64,000 bases of DNA from Gammaproteobacteria bacterium (GCA_013178375.1 JABLXQ010000055.1:1-64000), one strand, 5' to 3'. Numbered from the stretch's first letter, positions 16,047 through 25,827 are shown. The notes: generated from the sequence alone by a model not told the origin. Made by a program: numbers and translations.

Positions 16047-18758
16047 CTATTGTTCTGTGCCTGCTTGCTGTGAACCGGGCGCTTGCCAATCCTGGCCAAA
16101 GTGAGCGCGCAGGCTCTCGATGGCGGGAGGCAAAGCGCCGTCGCAGGTCACACCCAGATAAGTGGCCGCACGCGTGGTGCCCACGTACAGGTATTTGTCG
16201 AAGAGTGCTGGATGCAGTGCGGCGAGCTGGTCGATGCCCACGAAAAACACCGCTTCGAACTCCAGGCCCTTGATGTGCTGGATGTCGAACACGCGCACGT
16301 TGCTTTCTTGCCCAACAGCCTGGCCCTCGCGGCAGGCGATGACTTGAATGTTGTGCTCGGCCAGTGCGGCGTTAAGCGCATCGGCCACAGGTGCCACGTC
16401 GTCTTCAGCGTTCACAAAGATGGCGGTGGATGGCAACTGGCCCACGAAGCGCTCGATCTCACTGATGCGATCAGCCAGCCAGCTGACCACCGTCGCTACA
16501 TCGGCGGCATGTTCCAGCAAGGCAGGCGCAACTCCCGCGCTGTCCATATGCTCCGGCAAGCTGGCGTTCTGCTCGGTACCGCCCACTGCACTGATCATGG
16601 CGCGGGCCAGCTCGTTGAGTTGCTTGCTCTGGCGATAGGAGACGGTGATTTCCTTAATATCGATGTCGGTAAAAACCCACTTTAATTCGTCTGTGGAGCG
16701 CGCGCCCCAGGTGGTCAGGCGCTGGTTGAAATCGCCGCAGGCGAAGAACGAGCGCAGTCGTGGATGGGCCAGTGCGGCCATGCACGCGAGCTGTATGGGT
16801 GAAAAGTCTGTTGCCTCATCAACCAAGACCTGGTTGCGGTAATGCCCCAAGATGGGCTGTAGCGATGACCAGGCTGGGCTGTCGATATCACGCAGGATGT
16901 TGGGCCTGTTGATCAGATCGCCCGCCGCGCGCATGATTGCGAGCAGCACAATGTCCAGTTCGAGTGGATGGATATCGCGGGCCTCGAAACCTTCGTTTTG
17001 ATACCAACTGCCAAGCTGCTGGTGTTCTCGACGGAACGCGCGGTAACGTTTGGAAATGCCGTCGAGGTAGCGTTTGACAGGATTCACAAAGCGGCGGGCA
17101 TTGGTCTGCACTAGAAGACTTGCACCCACATTAGTCCGATCTGCGTCAGTCAGACCGCGATCCGCCAGCCATTCGATAATCTTGCCGTTGCGAGAAGACT
17201 TGCTGACTGTGCGCTTGGATGCCGCAGCCCGGGCCTGTGCACGCACCGCTTGGTTGAATGCTGCGACTACCTTCTCCAGAGGGGTCTTCAGTTGGGGTTG
17301 CTCTTCCTCGTCTTCATCTTGCTCGTCGTCAGTTTCCACGGAAGTAACTTGATGCAGACCATCAATGAACTGCCCAAGACTCTTAATAAAACCTTTGTCC
17401 TTGTTCAGTTGAAGATTCAGAACCTGTCGAATTTTCTTGTCTGACGCGTCCTTCAAGCTATTGACGAGCGCCTGCACCTTGGGAAGCTCTACAGCTAAAT
17501 ATCCGAACATGGATGCCAATGTACCTTCGTCTGCTTGCGCCAGGATGTTCTGCAAACGCTCACCCAGGTTCTGGACTTCCGGTGTCTTGGCCTCCCGGAG
17601 CAGCGTCGCCGCTTCGTGCAGCTCCTGTACAAATGTGTTTCGCTGCCATGCGTCAAAATTGCCAAACCACTGGATCGGGCGATCTAGAGCCTCTGGGCTC
17701 AAGCTGGGCAAGTCTTCCTTCAGTACGAAGGTACCACCACCCGTGGCGGTTCTAAGTACGCCAAACGTGTTCCTGGCCAGCTCTCGCCGGTAGTCCTGCC
17801 AGGTTCTAATTCGCAGATCAGAGGCAGGAACACCTTCACGTGCGAATGCCTCTTTGAGGTACTGTTTGAGCAACTCGGTGGGCGTGAACATGAGCCAGCT
17901 GTTCGCGTGCGAAATTCCTTGTGCTGCGCCAACCGTCTCAACCAGGTGTTGCTCACCTTCTTCCAAGAACGCGGTGTCGAGCTTTTGACCCAGGCGACGG
18001 ATAAGCGTCGTGGTCTTGCCAGTGCCGGGAGGGCCCAGGATCAGCAGTCGTTTGTCGAGAGGAAGACGAAAAATCTCATCTTGGTATTGATCGAGAACGG
18101 GCTGATCCCGCAGCCCCATCTTGGTGATGACGCTGCGGCGCACACCATCGATAATGTTGGCTTTGATGGTCTCTTCAGCCAGCAGTTGGTCCAAGAGATC
18201 TTCAGTGACTTCTTCACCAACGATCTCAGTCAACAACGCGCGCAGTGACTCGATGGTGAACGGGCCGAATTGCTCGGATTCCACCACAGTGTGGAGAGAG
18301 TCCCAGCCGTCGGCCAGCGCTGCGGGCCTGAGTTGGGCGCGCTCCAATACCTCGACAACTTTACCATTTGGCAGCGTGAACTCTGTCCCTATTGGCAAGG
18401 ATGCTAGACGTCCGACAGGGGCACGGTAACTGGCCAGATTGGAGAAACCTGAAACCGGACTGGTGCGGCAGATGTAGTAGGTATGTTCTACACCTTCTTC
18501 GTCTGTCACGACCACACGGGAAATCGCCGGTTCGGTTGCCAATATCTGATAGCTCTCTCGGTTTGCTTGGCTGATCTGATCCAAATTCTGGATGGCTGAA
18601 CCAGACGTCATCGTGTTGATACTCGCAAATGCGTGTGAACCCATTGTCTGCACATTGTGAAGCTTGTTCTTGGCGGCAGCCGCTATACTGTCGAGCTGCG
18701 TTAGCGCCTCGTCAGCGACGCCCTCAAGGTGTTGCCTTGATTCAGTTGTCAGCTCCAT
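16047..18758 (-). CDS. UvrD/Rep-like helicase with GreA-C-like segment
   Basis: A 903-residue superfamily 1A helicase inside the BREX operon. Walker A GPPGTGKTTTL lies near residue 243, Walker B is DEATDF near 646 in place of the usual DEAQD, and the C-terminal half has DIQHIKGLEFEAVFF and YVGTTRAATYLGV. A large insertion with an acidic run (about 480-520) separates the helicase motifs. The N-terminal region at about 115-150 (PVGRLASLPIGTEF, then PNGKVVEVLE) resembles the C-terminal fold of GreA/GreB; this is my inference from the motif. It starts two bases after brxC and ends 11 bases before pglX, so it belongs to the operon. It is not one of the standard BREX helicases (BrxHI, BrxHII). Confidence 0.85.
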   Translation of the reverse strand: MELTTESRQHLEGVADEALTQLDSIAAAAKNKLHNVQTMGSHAFASINTMTSGSAIQNLDQISQANRESYQILATEPAISRVVVTDEEGVEHTYYICRTSPVSGFSNLASYRAPVGRLASLPIGTEFTLPNGKVVEVLERAQLRPAALADGWDSLHTVVESEQFGPFTIESLRALLTEIVGEEVTEDLLDQLLAEETIKANIIDGVRRSVITKMGLRDQPVLDQYQDEIFRLPLDKRLLILGPPGTGKTTTLIRRLGQKLDTAFLEEGEQHLVETVGAAQGISHANSWLMFTPTELLKQYLKEAFAREGVPASDLRIRTWQDYRRELARNTFGVLRTATGGGTFVLKEDLPSLSPEALDRPIQWFGNFDAWQRNTFVQELHEAATLLREAKTPEVQNLGERLQNILAQADEGTLASMFGYLAVELPKVQALVNSLKDASDKKIRQVLNLQLNKDKGFIKSLGQFIDGLHQVTSVETDDEQDEDEEEQPQLKTPLEKVVAAFNQAVRAQARAAASKRTVSKSSRNGKIIEWLADRGLTDADRTNVGASLLVQTNARRFVNPVKRYLDGISKRYRAFRREHQQLGSWYQNEGFEARDIHPLELDIVLLAIMRAAGDLINRPNILRDIDSPAWSSLQPILGHYRNQVLVDEATDFSPIQLACMAALAHPRLRSFFACGDFNQRLTTWGARSTDELKWVFTDIDIKEITVSYRQSKQLNELARAMISAVGGTEQNASLPEHMDSAGVAPALLEHAADVATVVSWLADRISEIERFVGQLPSTAIFVNAEDDVAPVADALNAALAEHNIQVIACREGQAVGQESNVRVFDIQHIKGLEFEAVFFVGIDQLAALHPALFDKYLYVGTTRAATYLGVTCDGALPPAIESLRAHFGQDWQAPGSQQAGTEQ

Positions 18759-18760
18759 CG

Positions 18761-21700
18761 TTAGCTCCTGTTCGTTCCTGATTGTTCACCAACGATAAAA
18801 GACACTTCGATTTCGGCATAGAGGCTGAGCTGTGCCTTGATCTCGTGAAGCTGCTGAATCAGCGCGTCGATGTCTGCCGCCGATGTCATCTTCATGGGCA
18901 CCGCGATCGACTTGGTGAGCTTGGCCGGGCCTGTATCACCCGTCTTGGCACGCTCTTCCTCCATGCGCTGCCGTAGACGTTCCTGGCCCTGGCGCTGAAT
19001 GGAGCGCTTGAGGTCTTCGAGTGTGCTGTTGATGTCGTAGTCGCGGGCCAGTAGTTTTTTAAGTCCGGCCAGGTCCTGGGTGGCGGCTAAGGTGAGGACA
19101 TCCAGTCTATTCACAGCGTTGCCGCGCTCTTCCTGGGTAAGCTCTTCCCACTCGGAGATGCGCTGCAAGTCCTCAACGCCGTCCTTCAAGCGCAATTTTT
19201 GCTGCTCAGACAGGGTAATGACGGCGTCGCGCACCCGGCCCTTCAGGTGGGTGAGCTGCGAATTGAAGTCGGCGGTGTGCTTGTAGAAATCTTCTTTGCT
19301 CAAGCGATCGGACAGAGTGCCCAGGTCTTCAGCGAGTTCACGGCGCAATTCACCGGGCACGCCAGTGTCGGGCAAGCCCTCGATGTCGCGACGATGAGCT
19401 TGAAGATCCCGAAGTGTGGCATCGAGCCCGTTGTCGAGCACCCGCTTTACTTCAAGCGCCCACTTGATGTTATCGTAAATCGCTGAGGTTTCAGCGCCCA
19501 GGCGCTGGGGGGCGTCGGATGCGTCGGTGAACAGAACGTCGGCAATGTCCTGGTTCAAGGTGCGAATGCGGTCACTGCCCGCCAGTCCGAGGCCGCTGAG
19601 CTTTTCGGCCAAGGAGCCGTAGTCGTGCTGGAAGCGCGGGAAGTGCTTCGCTGCCGCCTTGCTGATTTCTTGTTCCAGCGGAAAGACCATGTCACCGACT
19701 AGCTCCGTGAGTCGTTCCGCCGCCCGGCCGAGCGTTTCGATAGACGGGCGTTCGTCGCGCAAGGCGACACCGATCTGCTTGAAGGAGTTGTTGGTCTTCA
19801 GGGCATCGATTGCCTGCTGCCCAGCGGCAGTGACTTCGCGTCCCGAGACCTTGAGCTTGATCTCGCCGGCCATGAGCATTGCGGCGAGGATGTAGCGCGT
19901 GGTATCAGGCGACCAGCCAAACGGGTCGCTGCTGAAGTCGTCGAGCAGGCGCTTACCATCGACGGTACCGCGCTTGTCGATATAGTCCCGGATGCTGATC
20001 ATCGCCTTGTGGTCGGTTTTGAAGGATGCGCGGCCTGCCACAGTTTGCACCAGGCCGAGCGGGTCCAGCGCGCTGCTGATGGCAGCGGGGTTGGCGACCT
20101 TCAGGAATTTTTCGGCGGTATCGGTGCCGGCGCGGACTGGTGCTTCGACATAGCGGTCGAAGACTTGGTCGGCCACGTCGGAGAGCAGCTTCTTGGCTGC
20201 TTCCAGTAAGTCGCCGTCCAGCGCCGATACCGCCGTGGCCTGGCCCCGGAAGACAAAAGAGCCCGCCTGCAGGGTTTGCTTGATCTTACTCTGCAGTTGG
20301 GTCGCGAGCTTGGCGGCCCGATCGAGCTGACCGGTGCAGTAGTCCTTGACCTCTTGGTCAGGATCATTGCGGTGCTTGTCGGCGATGCTCTCACAGCGAA
20401 CAATTTCGTCCCTTAAGGCTTCCAGCTCTGAATTTTCGCGCGTCAAAAGACCAATCAAGTTACGACTTGCGCGACTGCGGGAATCATCTAGCATCTTGAT
20501 CCTAGCAGTCTCGTAGTCGCTAGCAGGCGCAAATTCCACGACAGTTTGAATGGCGTTATGTTCACCAGCCAAGCTGGTAGTGGCGCTACCAGTCTGAACC
20601 TTCAGCCCCGTTACCGCAGACATCGTGCCGTGCAGGCTGACACGCGGCAGCGGATCAAAGGACTCACGTAGCGCGTTGTTGAAAATTCGCTTCAAATCCG
20701 GGGAGCGCAGTGCAATGGCGCCGCGCTCCTGCTCGATATCCCGCAGCTTCTCGCTGAGGAAGACGAGGTTACCGTCTTTCTCACCCAGCGGCACATGAAC
20801 GTCACCCAACATTTCTTCCACGGCCCTGCGCACCGTATCGAGCTGCGAGGAAGCAGTGATTGATGGGTGAATCAGGCTGGCGACGTTCTGCACCGACACA
20901 GGCAAGTTGCCGAGGATCTGCAGAACAGCGACGGACTTGGCGATGTCCTGGTGGAGTTGCGAGTCTGGGAAGCGAATCTGGACCTTGCCAACCGCCTGGT
21001 GGATGGACGTGAAGGCGCGACGGATGTCCTTCTCCAGTTCGTCGTACAGTGTGACGGTGGTGGCCAGCCAACCCACGGGCTGGTCGGCCATCGCCTTGGA
21101 GCCGCCTTCGCCTTTCAGGACGTCCTGGATCACCTTGATTGCGGAACGCAGGCCGATGCCGCCGGTGGACTTGGCCAGGGCGCCCAGCAGGTGCAGAAGG
21201 ATATCGAAGTGAGCCGGCAGGAACGGGTAGAGATTGGTGAAACTTTCTTTGCTGAAGTCCGCGTCGTAGTACTTGGCGTCTTGCAGCTTGGTGTTGTGCC
21301 GCAGCGCCTGGCCGTGGGCATCGAACAGCTTGCCTAGTTCGGTCTCACCGCCTGGTGATTTGCCGAGCAGACGGCGGTAGCAAATCTCCTTGATGTCGCT
21401 CGATTCAAGGTCGATCTGGATTGGGAAGCGGTCTTTCAGCTTGTATAGCTTGTCCGAGTTCAGCGCTGCGCGCGGGTCGTCCTCAGTGAGGGTCTGCTGC
21501 GCAGTGGAGATGATCCAGGCCTTGCCATCGCCGAGCCGCTTGAGGTTCTTGGCCAGGCCATCGAGGTTAAGGATCAGGTTGTCACGCGAGGCCACGTACT
21601 GGCCGACTTCGTCGACGATGAAGATGATGTTCTGCTTGCCGCTTTTTTCGCGGACGATGTCGATCATCTCTTGAGTCTGCTGATCCTGCGACTTAGTCCA

Positions 21701-22402
21701 GCCCTTCATCTCGGCCGTAAAAGCCGTCGGCGTGGTGAAAAGTACTGGATAAAACTCATGAGCGATCTTTGGGAGGAGTGCGGACACCATTAGCGGACTG
21801 TTATGAACATCAGACCATGTCTTTCCTGGGAACTGGTCGGAGATACGCTTTTCCAGTTCGGCCATACGACCGTCCCGTTCTAGGTGACGCTCGAAATCAG
21901 CCACCACCAGATTGTCGGAATAGCCAGCCCACTTGAGAACCTTGAAATAGAGAACTGTCGTTACATCCTCCATCGTGGCGCCGGCGAGCATTTCACTGGC
22001 GAGGTCCAGCATGACGACAGCGGCTGGGAAGCGCTTCGCCACAGTGCTGAGGAGCGCCTTAGTCTGTGGCTTGTGCAGCCGGTCTTGCAGGTAGTTGATG
22101 AACGGAGTGCCGTCGATGGTGCGCTGATCATCAAACGCCAGGCCGAGGTACTTGGTGAACGAGCTCTTACCAGAGCCGTAGAAGCCCGAAACCCAAACGC
22201 CCACCTCATTTTCGCCACCGGACTCCATCGCGAGCTGCATGCGATCGAGGAGCTTACGGAACTGCTCCTCAATGCTCTCGGTGACCACGTACTCGGAGAT
22301 CTCAGCCTTGAGGCGGCCTTCTTGCGAGGCGCCATAGGTGATGACCTTCTCGATGGTCCGGTAGATGTCCTTGCTTGGATCGAAGAGTGAGCGGATGGTC
22401 AT
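18761..22402 (-). CDS. brxC: BREX ATPase BrxC
   Basis: The large (1,213-residue) P-loop ATPase of BREX. Walker A is FYGSGKSSFTK near residues 70-80. IIFIVDEVGQYVASRDN near 265 is the Walker B region, followed by a sensor-like WIISTAQQTL. Long coiled-coil helices fill the C-terminal half. BrxC is required for defence and host methylation in systems studied. It follows brxB by 28 bases and precedes the helicase gene by two. The C-terminus ends in a short Ser/Asn tail. No frameshift is seen over its full length. Confidence 0.93.
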   Translation of the reverse strand: MTIRSLFDPSKDIYRTIEKVITYGASQEGRLKAEISEYVVTESIEEQFRKLLDRMQLAMESGGENEVGVWVSGFYGSGKSSFTKYLGLAFDDQRTIDGTPFINYLQDRLHKPQTKALLSTVAKRFPAAVVMLDLASEMLAGATMEDVTTVLYFKVLKWAGYSDNLVVADFERHLERDGRMAELEKRISDQFPGKTWSDVHNSPLMVSALLPKIAHEFYPVLFTTPTAFTAEMKGWTKSQDQQTQEMIDIVREKSGKQNIIFIVDEVGQYVASRDNLILNLDGLAKNLKRLGDGKAWIISTAQQTLTEDDPRAALNSDKLYKLKDRFPIQIDLESSDIKEICYRRLLGKSPGGETELGKLFDAHGQALRHNTKLQDAKYYDADFSKESFTNLYPFLPAHFDILLHLLGALAKSTGGIGLRSAIKVIQDVLKGEGGSKAMADQPVGWLATTVTLYDELEKDIRRAFTSIHQAVGKVQIRFPDSQLHQDIAKSVAVLQILGNLPVSVQNVASLIHPSITASSQLDTVRRAVEEMLGDVHVPLGEKDGNLVFLSEKLRDIEQERGAIALRSPDLKRIFNNALRESFDPLPRVSLHGTMSAVTGLKVQTGSATTSLAGEHNAIQTVVEFAPASDYETARIKMLDDSRSRASRNLIGLLTRENSELEALRDEIVRCESIADKHRNDPDQEVKDYCTGQLDRAAKLATQLQSKIKQTLQAGSFVFRGQATAVSALDGDLLEAAKKLLSDVADQVFDRYVEAPVRAGTDTAEKFLKVANPAAISSALDPLGLVQTVAGRASFKTDHKAMISIRDYIDKRGTVDGKRLLDDFSSDPFGWSPDTTRYILAAMLMAGEIKLKVSGREVTAAGQQAIDALKTNNSFKQIGVALRDERPSIETLGRAAERLTELVGDMVFPLEQEISKAAAKHFPRFQHDYGSLAEKLSGLGLAGSDRIRTLNQDIADVLFTDASDAPQRLGAETSAIYDNIKWALEVKRVLDNGLDATLRDLQAHRRDIEGLPDTGVPGELRRELAEDLGTLSDRLSKEDFYKHTADFNSQLTHLKGRVRDAVITLSEQQKLRLKDGVEDLQRISEWEELTQEERGNAVNRLDVLTLAATQDLAGLKKLLARDYDINSTLEDLKRSIQRQGQERLRQRMEEERAKTGDTGPAKLTKSIAVPMKMTSAADIDALIQQLHEIKAQLSLYAEIEVSFIVGEQSGTNRS

Positions 22403-22430
22403 AGGTTTGTCCCAGGGTACTTTTATTTAT

Positions 22431-23006
22431 TCAGCCGCCGACGTGGACGGAGCGGTAATTGCCGTCTTCCGGGTAGAAGCCGAGAAACTTCAGGCGCGTC
22501 TTGCCGGTTCGCATGCCGGGGTACAGAAAAATCGTCGGCACATTAAACTTGCCCTGGAGCTGGCTTTCGATGGCGCCGATCCTCATAAACGGATGCAATG
22601 CCTCAAGGTCCGTTACCAATAGCAGCGCGTTCTGTTGGCCTTCGAGTGGCTGTAGAGCATCCTCCAGTCGCCTCAACAGACCGTTATCTGCCGCCAGGAT
22701 GTCTGCCAAGGCTTTGTTTGTACGCGGCCAATCCAACGGTGCTGACTTGTCTTCCATTACGCAGAGCGACCAGAATGGGTCAGCTTTGAGTAGCGTCCAA
22801 ATGTGCTCTGCAATGGAGAAGATGTGCACATCCCACCCTTCCTGGTGGAGCTTGGCTATCCAGGCGGGCGTCTGTCGCTTCACCTCAAGGATCTGCTCCG
22901 GGGGAAACACCAAGTAATAGATAGGCTCGAAGCTCGCATGGCCAAGCTCGCGCCCGTGCCGGATGCGCTCGCGCAGCTCATCGAAATCAGCTTTGAGTGA
23001 TGACAT
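22431..23006 (-). CDS. brxB: BREX protein BrxB (DUF1788)
   Basis: A 191-residue BrxB. Recognised from its length, its place between brxA and brxC, and family segments such as DELRERI near the start, YYLVFPPEQIL, LLLVTDLEALHPFMRIGAIE and FLYPG. It is a small core BREX protein of unknown biochemical role. Its start overlaps the brxA coding sequence by 20 bases, a sign of coupled translation. It has no signal peptide or membrane span. Confidence 0.9.
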   Translation of the reverse strand: MSSLKADFDELRERIRHGRELGHASFEPIYYLVFPPEQILEVKRQTPAWIAKLHQEGWDVHIFSIAEHIWTLLKADPFWSLCVMEDKSAPLDWPRTNKALADILAADNGLLRRLEDALQPLEGQQNALLLVTDLEALHPFMRIGAIESQLQGKFNVPTIFLYPGMRTGKTRLKFLGFYPEDGNYRSVHVGG

Positions 23007-23775
23007 TGCAAAGTGCCTCCATGTCTTGTTGTTTCCAGCTGATTCGAATCACGTCACCTGCCGCTTGGACGATGAGCAACCCTTTCAGCGAAAGCCGCTT
23101 GATCTCTTCCAGCACATCTTCACGTGCCAGACCAAATAATTGCCAATCTTCGTGCGTCAGCAGCGCATTGTCACCAACGCCAGAAAAATGAAGCTCGTAT
23201 GCCAGGTAAGCCGCCACACTCGGTGAGATGCGGAACGGCAGGATGCGACGACTTGTACGCAATCCTCGTTCAAGCATTCCATAGTCGGCGCAGCATCCGG
23301 TTAGATACCCGGAAACGCGCCGCACGGTGGTTTCGGACCAGCGTTTGACGGTCTTACCGTCATCAATTCCACGCTCGACAAAGGCGCGTGCATCATCATT
23401 GGTGATCTGTGTGTATCCACCGGCGTATCGAGCCCAGTAAACGTTGCGCACGAAGTCACCAAGAATCGGATTAGCTCGACAAGTAAACACGAGCATGAGC
23501 TGCGTGAGGTCAGCAGTAGAAAGCGCCACGGACAGGCGTTTGAGATGTGCCGCCGGTGCGCCGCCTGCCACTAAGTAACGCGGAGCGAAACATTCAACGA
23601 CGATGTTGCGAAGCCGGCGCGCGGTGATGGTTGGAAATCGGCCCGATTCCAATGCAACTTGATGCAACGGGTTCGCCGACATGCCGGGCGACCACAAATC
23701 GAGCAGTGTTTTGGTCTCGTTGACGAGTCCAAGGCCTGCTTGCAGCTGAGTCGTGTAGAGCTTGTTGTCGACCAA
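22987..23775 (-). CDS. brxA: BREX protein BrxA (DUF1819)
   Basis: A 262-residue BrxA, a DNA-binding all-helical protein in systems where it has been studied. The N-terminal segment YTTQLQAGLGLVNETKTLL and the later RNVYWARYAGGYTQI match the family layout. The C-terminal part (LTHEDWQLFGL, then LSLKGLLIVQAAGD) looks like a winged helix. It begins two bases after brxE and overlaps brxB. The length is slightly above the usual 200-250 residues. Confidence 0.88.
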   Translation of the reverse strand: MVDNKLYTTQLQAGLGLVNETKTLLDLWSPGMSANPLHQVALESGRFPTITARRLRNIVVECFAPRYLVAGGAPAAHLKRLSVALSTADLTQLMLVFTCRANPILGDFVRNVYWARYAGGYTQITNDDARAFVERGIDDGKTVKRWSETTVRRVSGYLTGCCADYGMLERGLRTSRRILPFRISPSVAAYLAYELHFSGVGDNALLTHEDWQLFGLAREDVLEEIKRLSLKGLLIVQAAGDVIRISWKQQDMEALCNVITQS

Positions 23776-23777
23776 GA

Positions 23778-24278
23778 TCAGCCCACCAGGTACGGATACG
23801 TTTGGGCGTCTTGATTGAACGCTGATAGATAGGCCGCTGCAAAAGCTTTCAGGGTATCGGCGGAATCGAGATCTTTGATATTTCCGACTGCTGTTGGTCC
23901 CATGCTGGATTTGCCGCCCGTTGTGGCCAGTTGCTTCAGCGCATTCAGAGCAGCCTCTTTGCTCTTTGGTGCTTGGCTGGCGAACTCGTCTCCCTCGCTA
24001 CTTTGCACGATTGCGTGTAGGTCTTGTTCGACTTCCTCCGGCAATCGGAACAAATGGTAGCTGCCGACACTTAGATGCTCGTCGTGCAATCGTCTGGCGG
24101 CTTCCAGTACACCATGGTACTGGGCAAGGCGAGATGTTTTCGAGAACACCGGCTCAAGGAAAAGCCGGCTTGATGCCTCATAGAACGCCGTTGGCCACCA
24201 GGCGCACTGAGCACGCTCGCCAAGGAAACCGACGAGAATCCTCATTTTCAGCAATGTAAGTAAGTAGGATTCTTTCAT
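23778..24278 (-). CDS. brxE: BREX protein BrxE
   Basis: A 166-residue protein beginning MKESYLLTLLKMRILVGFLGE, followed by WWPTAFYEASSRLFLEPVF, ARRLHDEHLSVG and YHLFRLPEEVEQDLH. This pattern matches BrxE, a short protein that marks type 6 BREX loci. Its role is not established. It sits between the regulator brxR and brxA, as in BrxE-bearing loci, and is separated from brxA by two bases. Finding it with BrxL instead of BrxD and BrxHI is unusual. I am fairly sure of the family but cannot run a profile search. Confidence 0.75.
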   Translation of the reverse strand: MKESYLLTLLKMRILVGFLGERAQCAWWPTAFYEASSRLFLEPVFSKTSRLAQYHGVLEAARRLHDEHLSVGSYHLFRLPEEVEQDLHAIVQSSEGDEFASQAPKSKEAALNALKQLATTGGKSSMGPTAVGNIKDLDSADTLKAFAAAYLSAFNQDAQTYPYLVG

Positions 24279-24337
24279 ATCATTTCCCGAAGTTCGATTG
24301 TGTTATCGGCGCGATAGGCACAAGCAGCATCTGTTGT

Positions 24338-25252
24338 TCAGTCACATTCCACTCCTGCGTCAGCGACATTTTGGACCGCATACCCTGGTGCAAGCACGGC
24401 GTTCTTGACACCGTACAAGGCCAAGTGGTCCTTGAGCCACAGTCTAAACTCCGGTCCGCGTAGACTATGATCTGCCGAGCAGTCAACACTCCATTTGCGT
24501 AGGATATAACCGGCCGTCGCCGCACGGAGTTTTACTTTCACCATGCCACCAGTCATACCGTAATCCATCTCTGTGATCTCGGGGCGCGGTTGATCAGGGT
24601 GAGGGATCAACTCAAGCTCCACGATTCGGTTCCACTGGATATCCTGGTCACTTTTTTCATGCTGTAGAACATCGCTGTATTTCAGTATTACGGGATGCTT
24701 AAAACGCGTGATAACAAAATCCTTAAAATCCTTGCTCCGCCGGTCGAAAGCACGCACATGCCAACGCAGACCGTTATCAATCAATGCAAAAGGAATAATC
24801 TCGCGTTCAGTCTCGCCACTCGACAGGGAGTGATATATGACCTTCAGTGGGCGCTCCTGATGGATGGCTCGTGTGACGCAGGCGAGCGTATCGAGCCCAG
24901 GCTTGGTGAGCCGGGCGGGAATCTCGCAAGCGATCCAGGACCTAAGGGGCGAAGGCTCGCCATCGCCAAAGCCCTGTGAAAGCCACGCTAAGATTCTCTC
25001 TGCTGGGAACTCAAAGACAGGCGTGAAACCATCTGCGTAGCCGTACACTTTGTTCTTGGTGTCATAGTCAAGATTGCCCGGAGCGAGATCTTTGTAAATT
25101 CCAATATCCCGAGTCGCTGCCGCTACCTGTATGCCAAAACGTGACACCAAATCTTGACGACGAAACTCTCCAATGAAGCGCAGGCGCAACTCTATGAATG
25201 CTAGTCGGTCACGCTGAGGTTGCGTCAGGTCTTCAAGCTGTTCGTTGAACAT
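24338..25252 (-). CDS. brxR: BREX transcriptional regulator BrxR (WYL domain)
   Basis: A 304-residue regulator: an N-terminal winged helix-turn-helix (about 15-85), a central WYL domain (LKVIYHSLSSGE through RWHVRAFDRRS, about 140-190) and a C-terminal WCX-like domain. This three-part layout is that of BrxR, which dimerises, binds operators at the head of BREX operons and is thought to sense a ligand or nucleic acid through the WYL domain. It is the first gene of the operon and faces an AT-rich region with palindromes, where it may repress its own promoter. The gap to brxE is about 60 bases. Confidence 0.85.
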   Translation of the reverse strand: MFNEQLEDLTQPQRDRLAFIELRLRFIGEFRRQDLVSRFGIQVAAATRDIGIYKDLAPGNLDYDTKNKVYGYADGFTPVFEFPAERILAWLSQGFGDGEPSPLRSWIACEIPARLTKPGLDTLACVTRAIHQERPLKVIYHSLSSGETEREIIPFALIDNGLRWHVRAFDRRSKDFKDFVITRFKHPVILKYSDVLQHEKSDQDIQWNRIVELELIPHPDQPRPEITEMDYGMTGGMVKVKLRAATAGYILRKWSVDCSADHSLRGPEFRLWLKDHLALYGVKNAVLAPGYAVQNVADAGVECD

Positions 25253-25302
25253 CCAGGCTACCGCTTCAGGTTAATGATCATCACTTGCAACTAATTCAGC
25301 AG

Positions 25303-25320
25303 TATATTAATCGCAATATA
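25303..25320. promoter_or_regulatory. Palindrome upstream of brxR, possible operator
   Basis: TATATT and AATATA form a perfect 6-bp inverted repeat with a six-base spacer, about 50 bases upstream of the brxR ATG. Position and symmetry suit a BrxR operator or promoter element, but AT-rich palindromes arise easily by chance. Confidence 0.35.
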
Positions 25321-25805
25321 GCCTGTCTATGAATTTACTATGATTGTATATACGACTCATAATGTTATTAATGCACGATATAGATACGCAGAATGAGATA
25401 GCTATGACACCTAAAACCAGTTGCTAAATTTGGACGTTTGGGTAGAAGAAATCAGGTTCAATTCAGGAATTTAGGAATCGAACTCTTGGCGGGAGGCAAT
25501 TTGTGAAAAAAAAGAGGAGGTGAACGCTCGAAGGAAATGAGAAAAAATTCAAAAGGGGTGGGTGTAAATTTTCTCAGAGTACATTATTCGATCAATTTTT
25601 AGTGCATTTTTCTATTAAAAGCATGCAATTAATTCCATAAAGGAATATAAAATTGCCATTCGATAATAACGAAAGCATCTGAATTTCAACGACATTAGTA
25701 GCTTCAGACGATCAACCAACAATTAGCGGTGTGTATAATCATATACATATCAGATACTTACGCGTTCTTTCTCAGTAGGCGAAGCATTGAAAATGTGCTT
25801 TCATA

Positions 25806-25827
25806 GTGTTGATTAAAATATCAACAC
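25806..25827. promoter_or_regulatory. Perfect palindrome upstream of tnsA, candidate operator
   Basis: GTGTTGAT (25806-25813) and ATCAACAC (25820-25827) are perfect 8-bp arms around TAAAAT. It lies about 340 bases before tnsA, with a TTGAAA -35-like element just upstream. It could be the operator that controls the tns operon. No regulator gene for it is seen nearby. Confidence 0.4.

Noticed and set aside
25324-25346. TGTCTATGAATTTACTATG as a candidate left transposon end
   Set aside because: It begins with TGTC and partly resembles the end repeat, but matches only about 10 of 18 positions and has no spaced copies.
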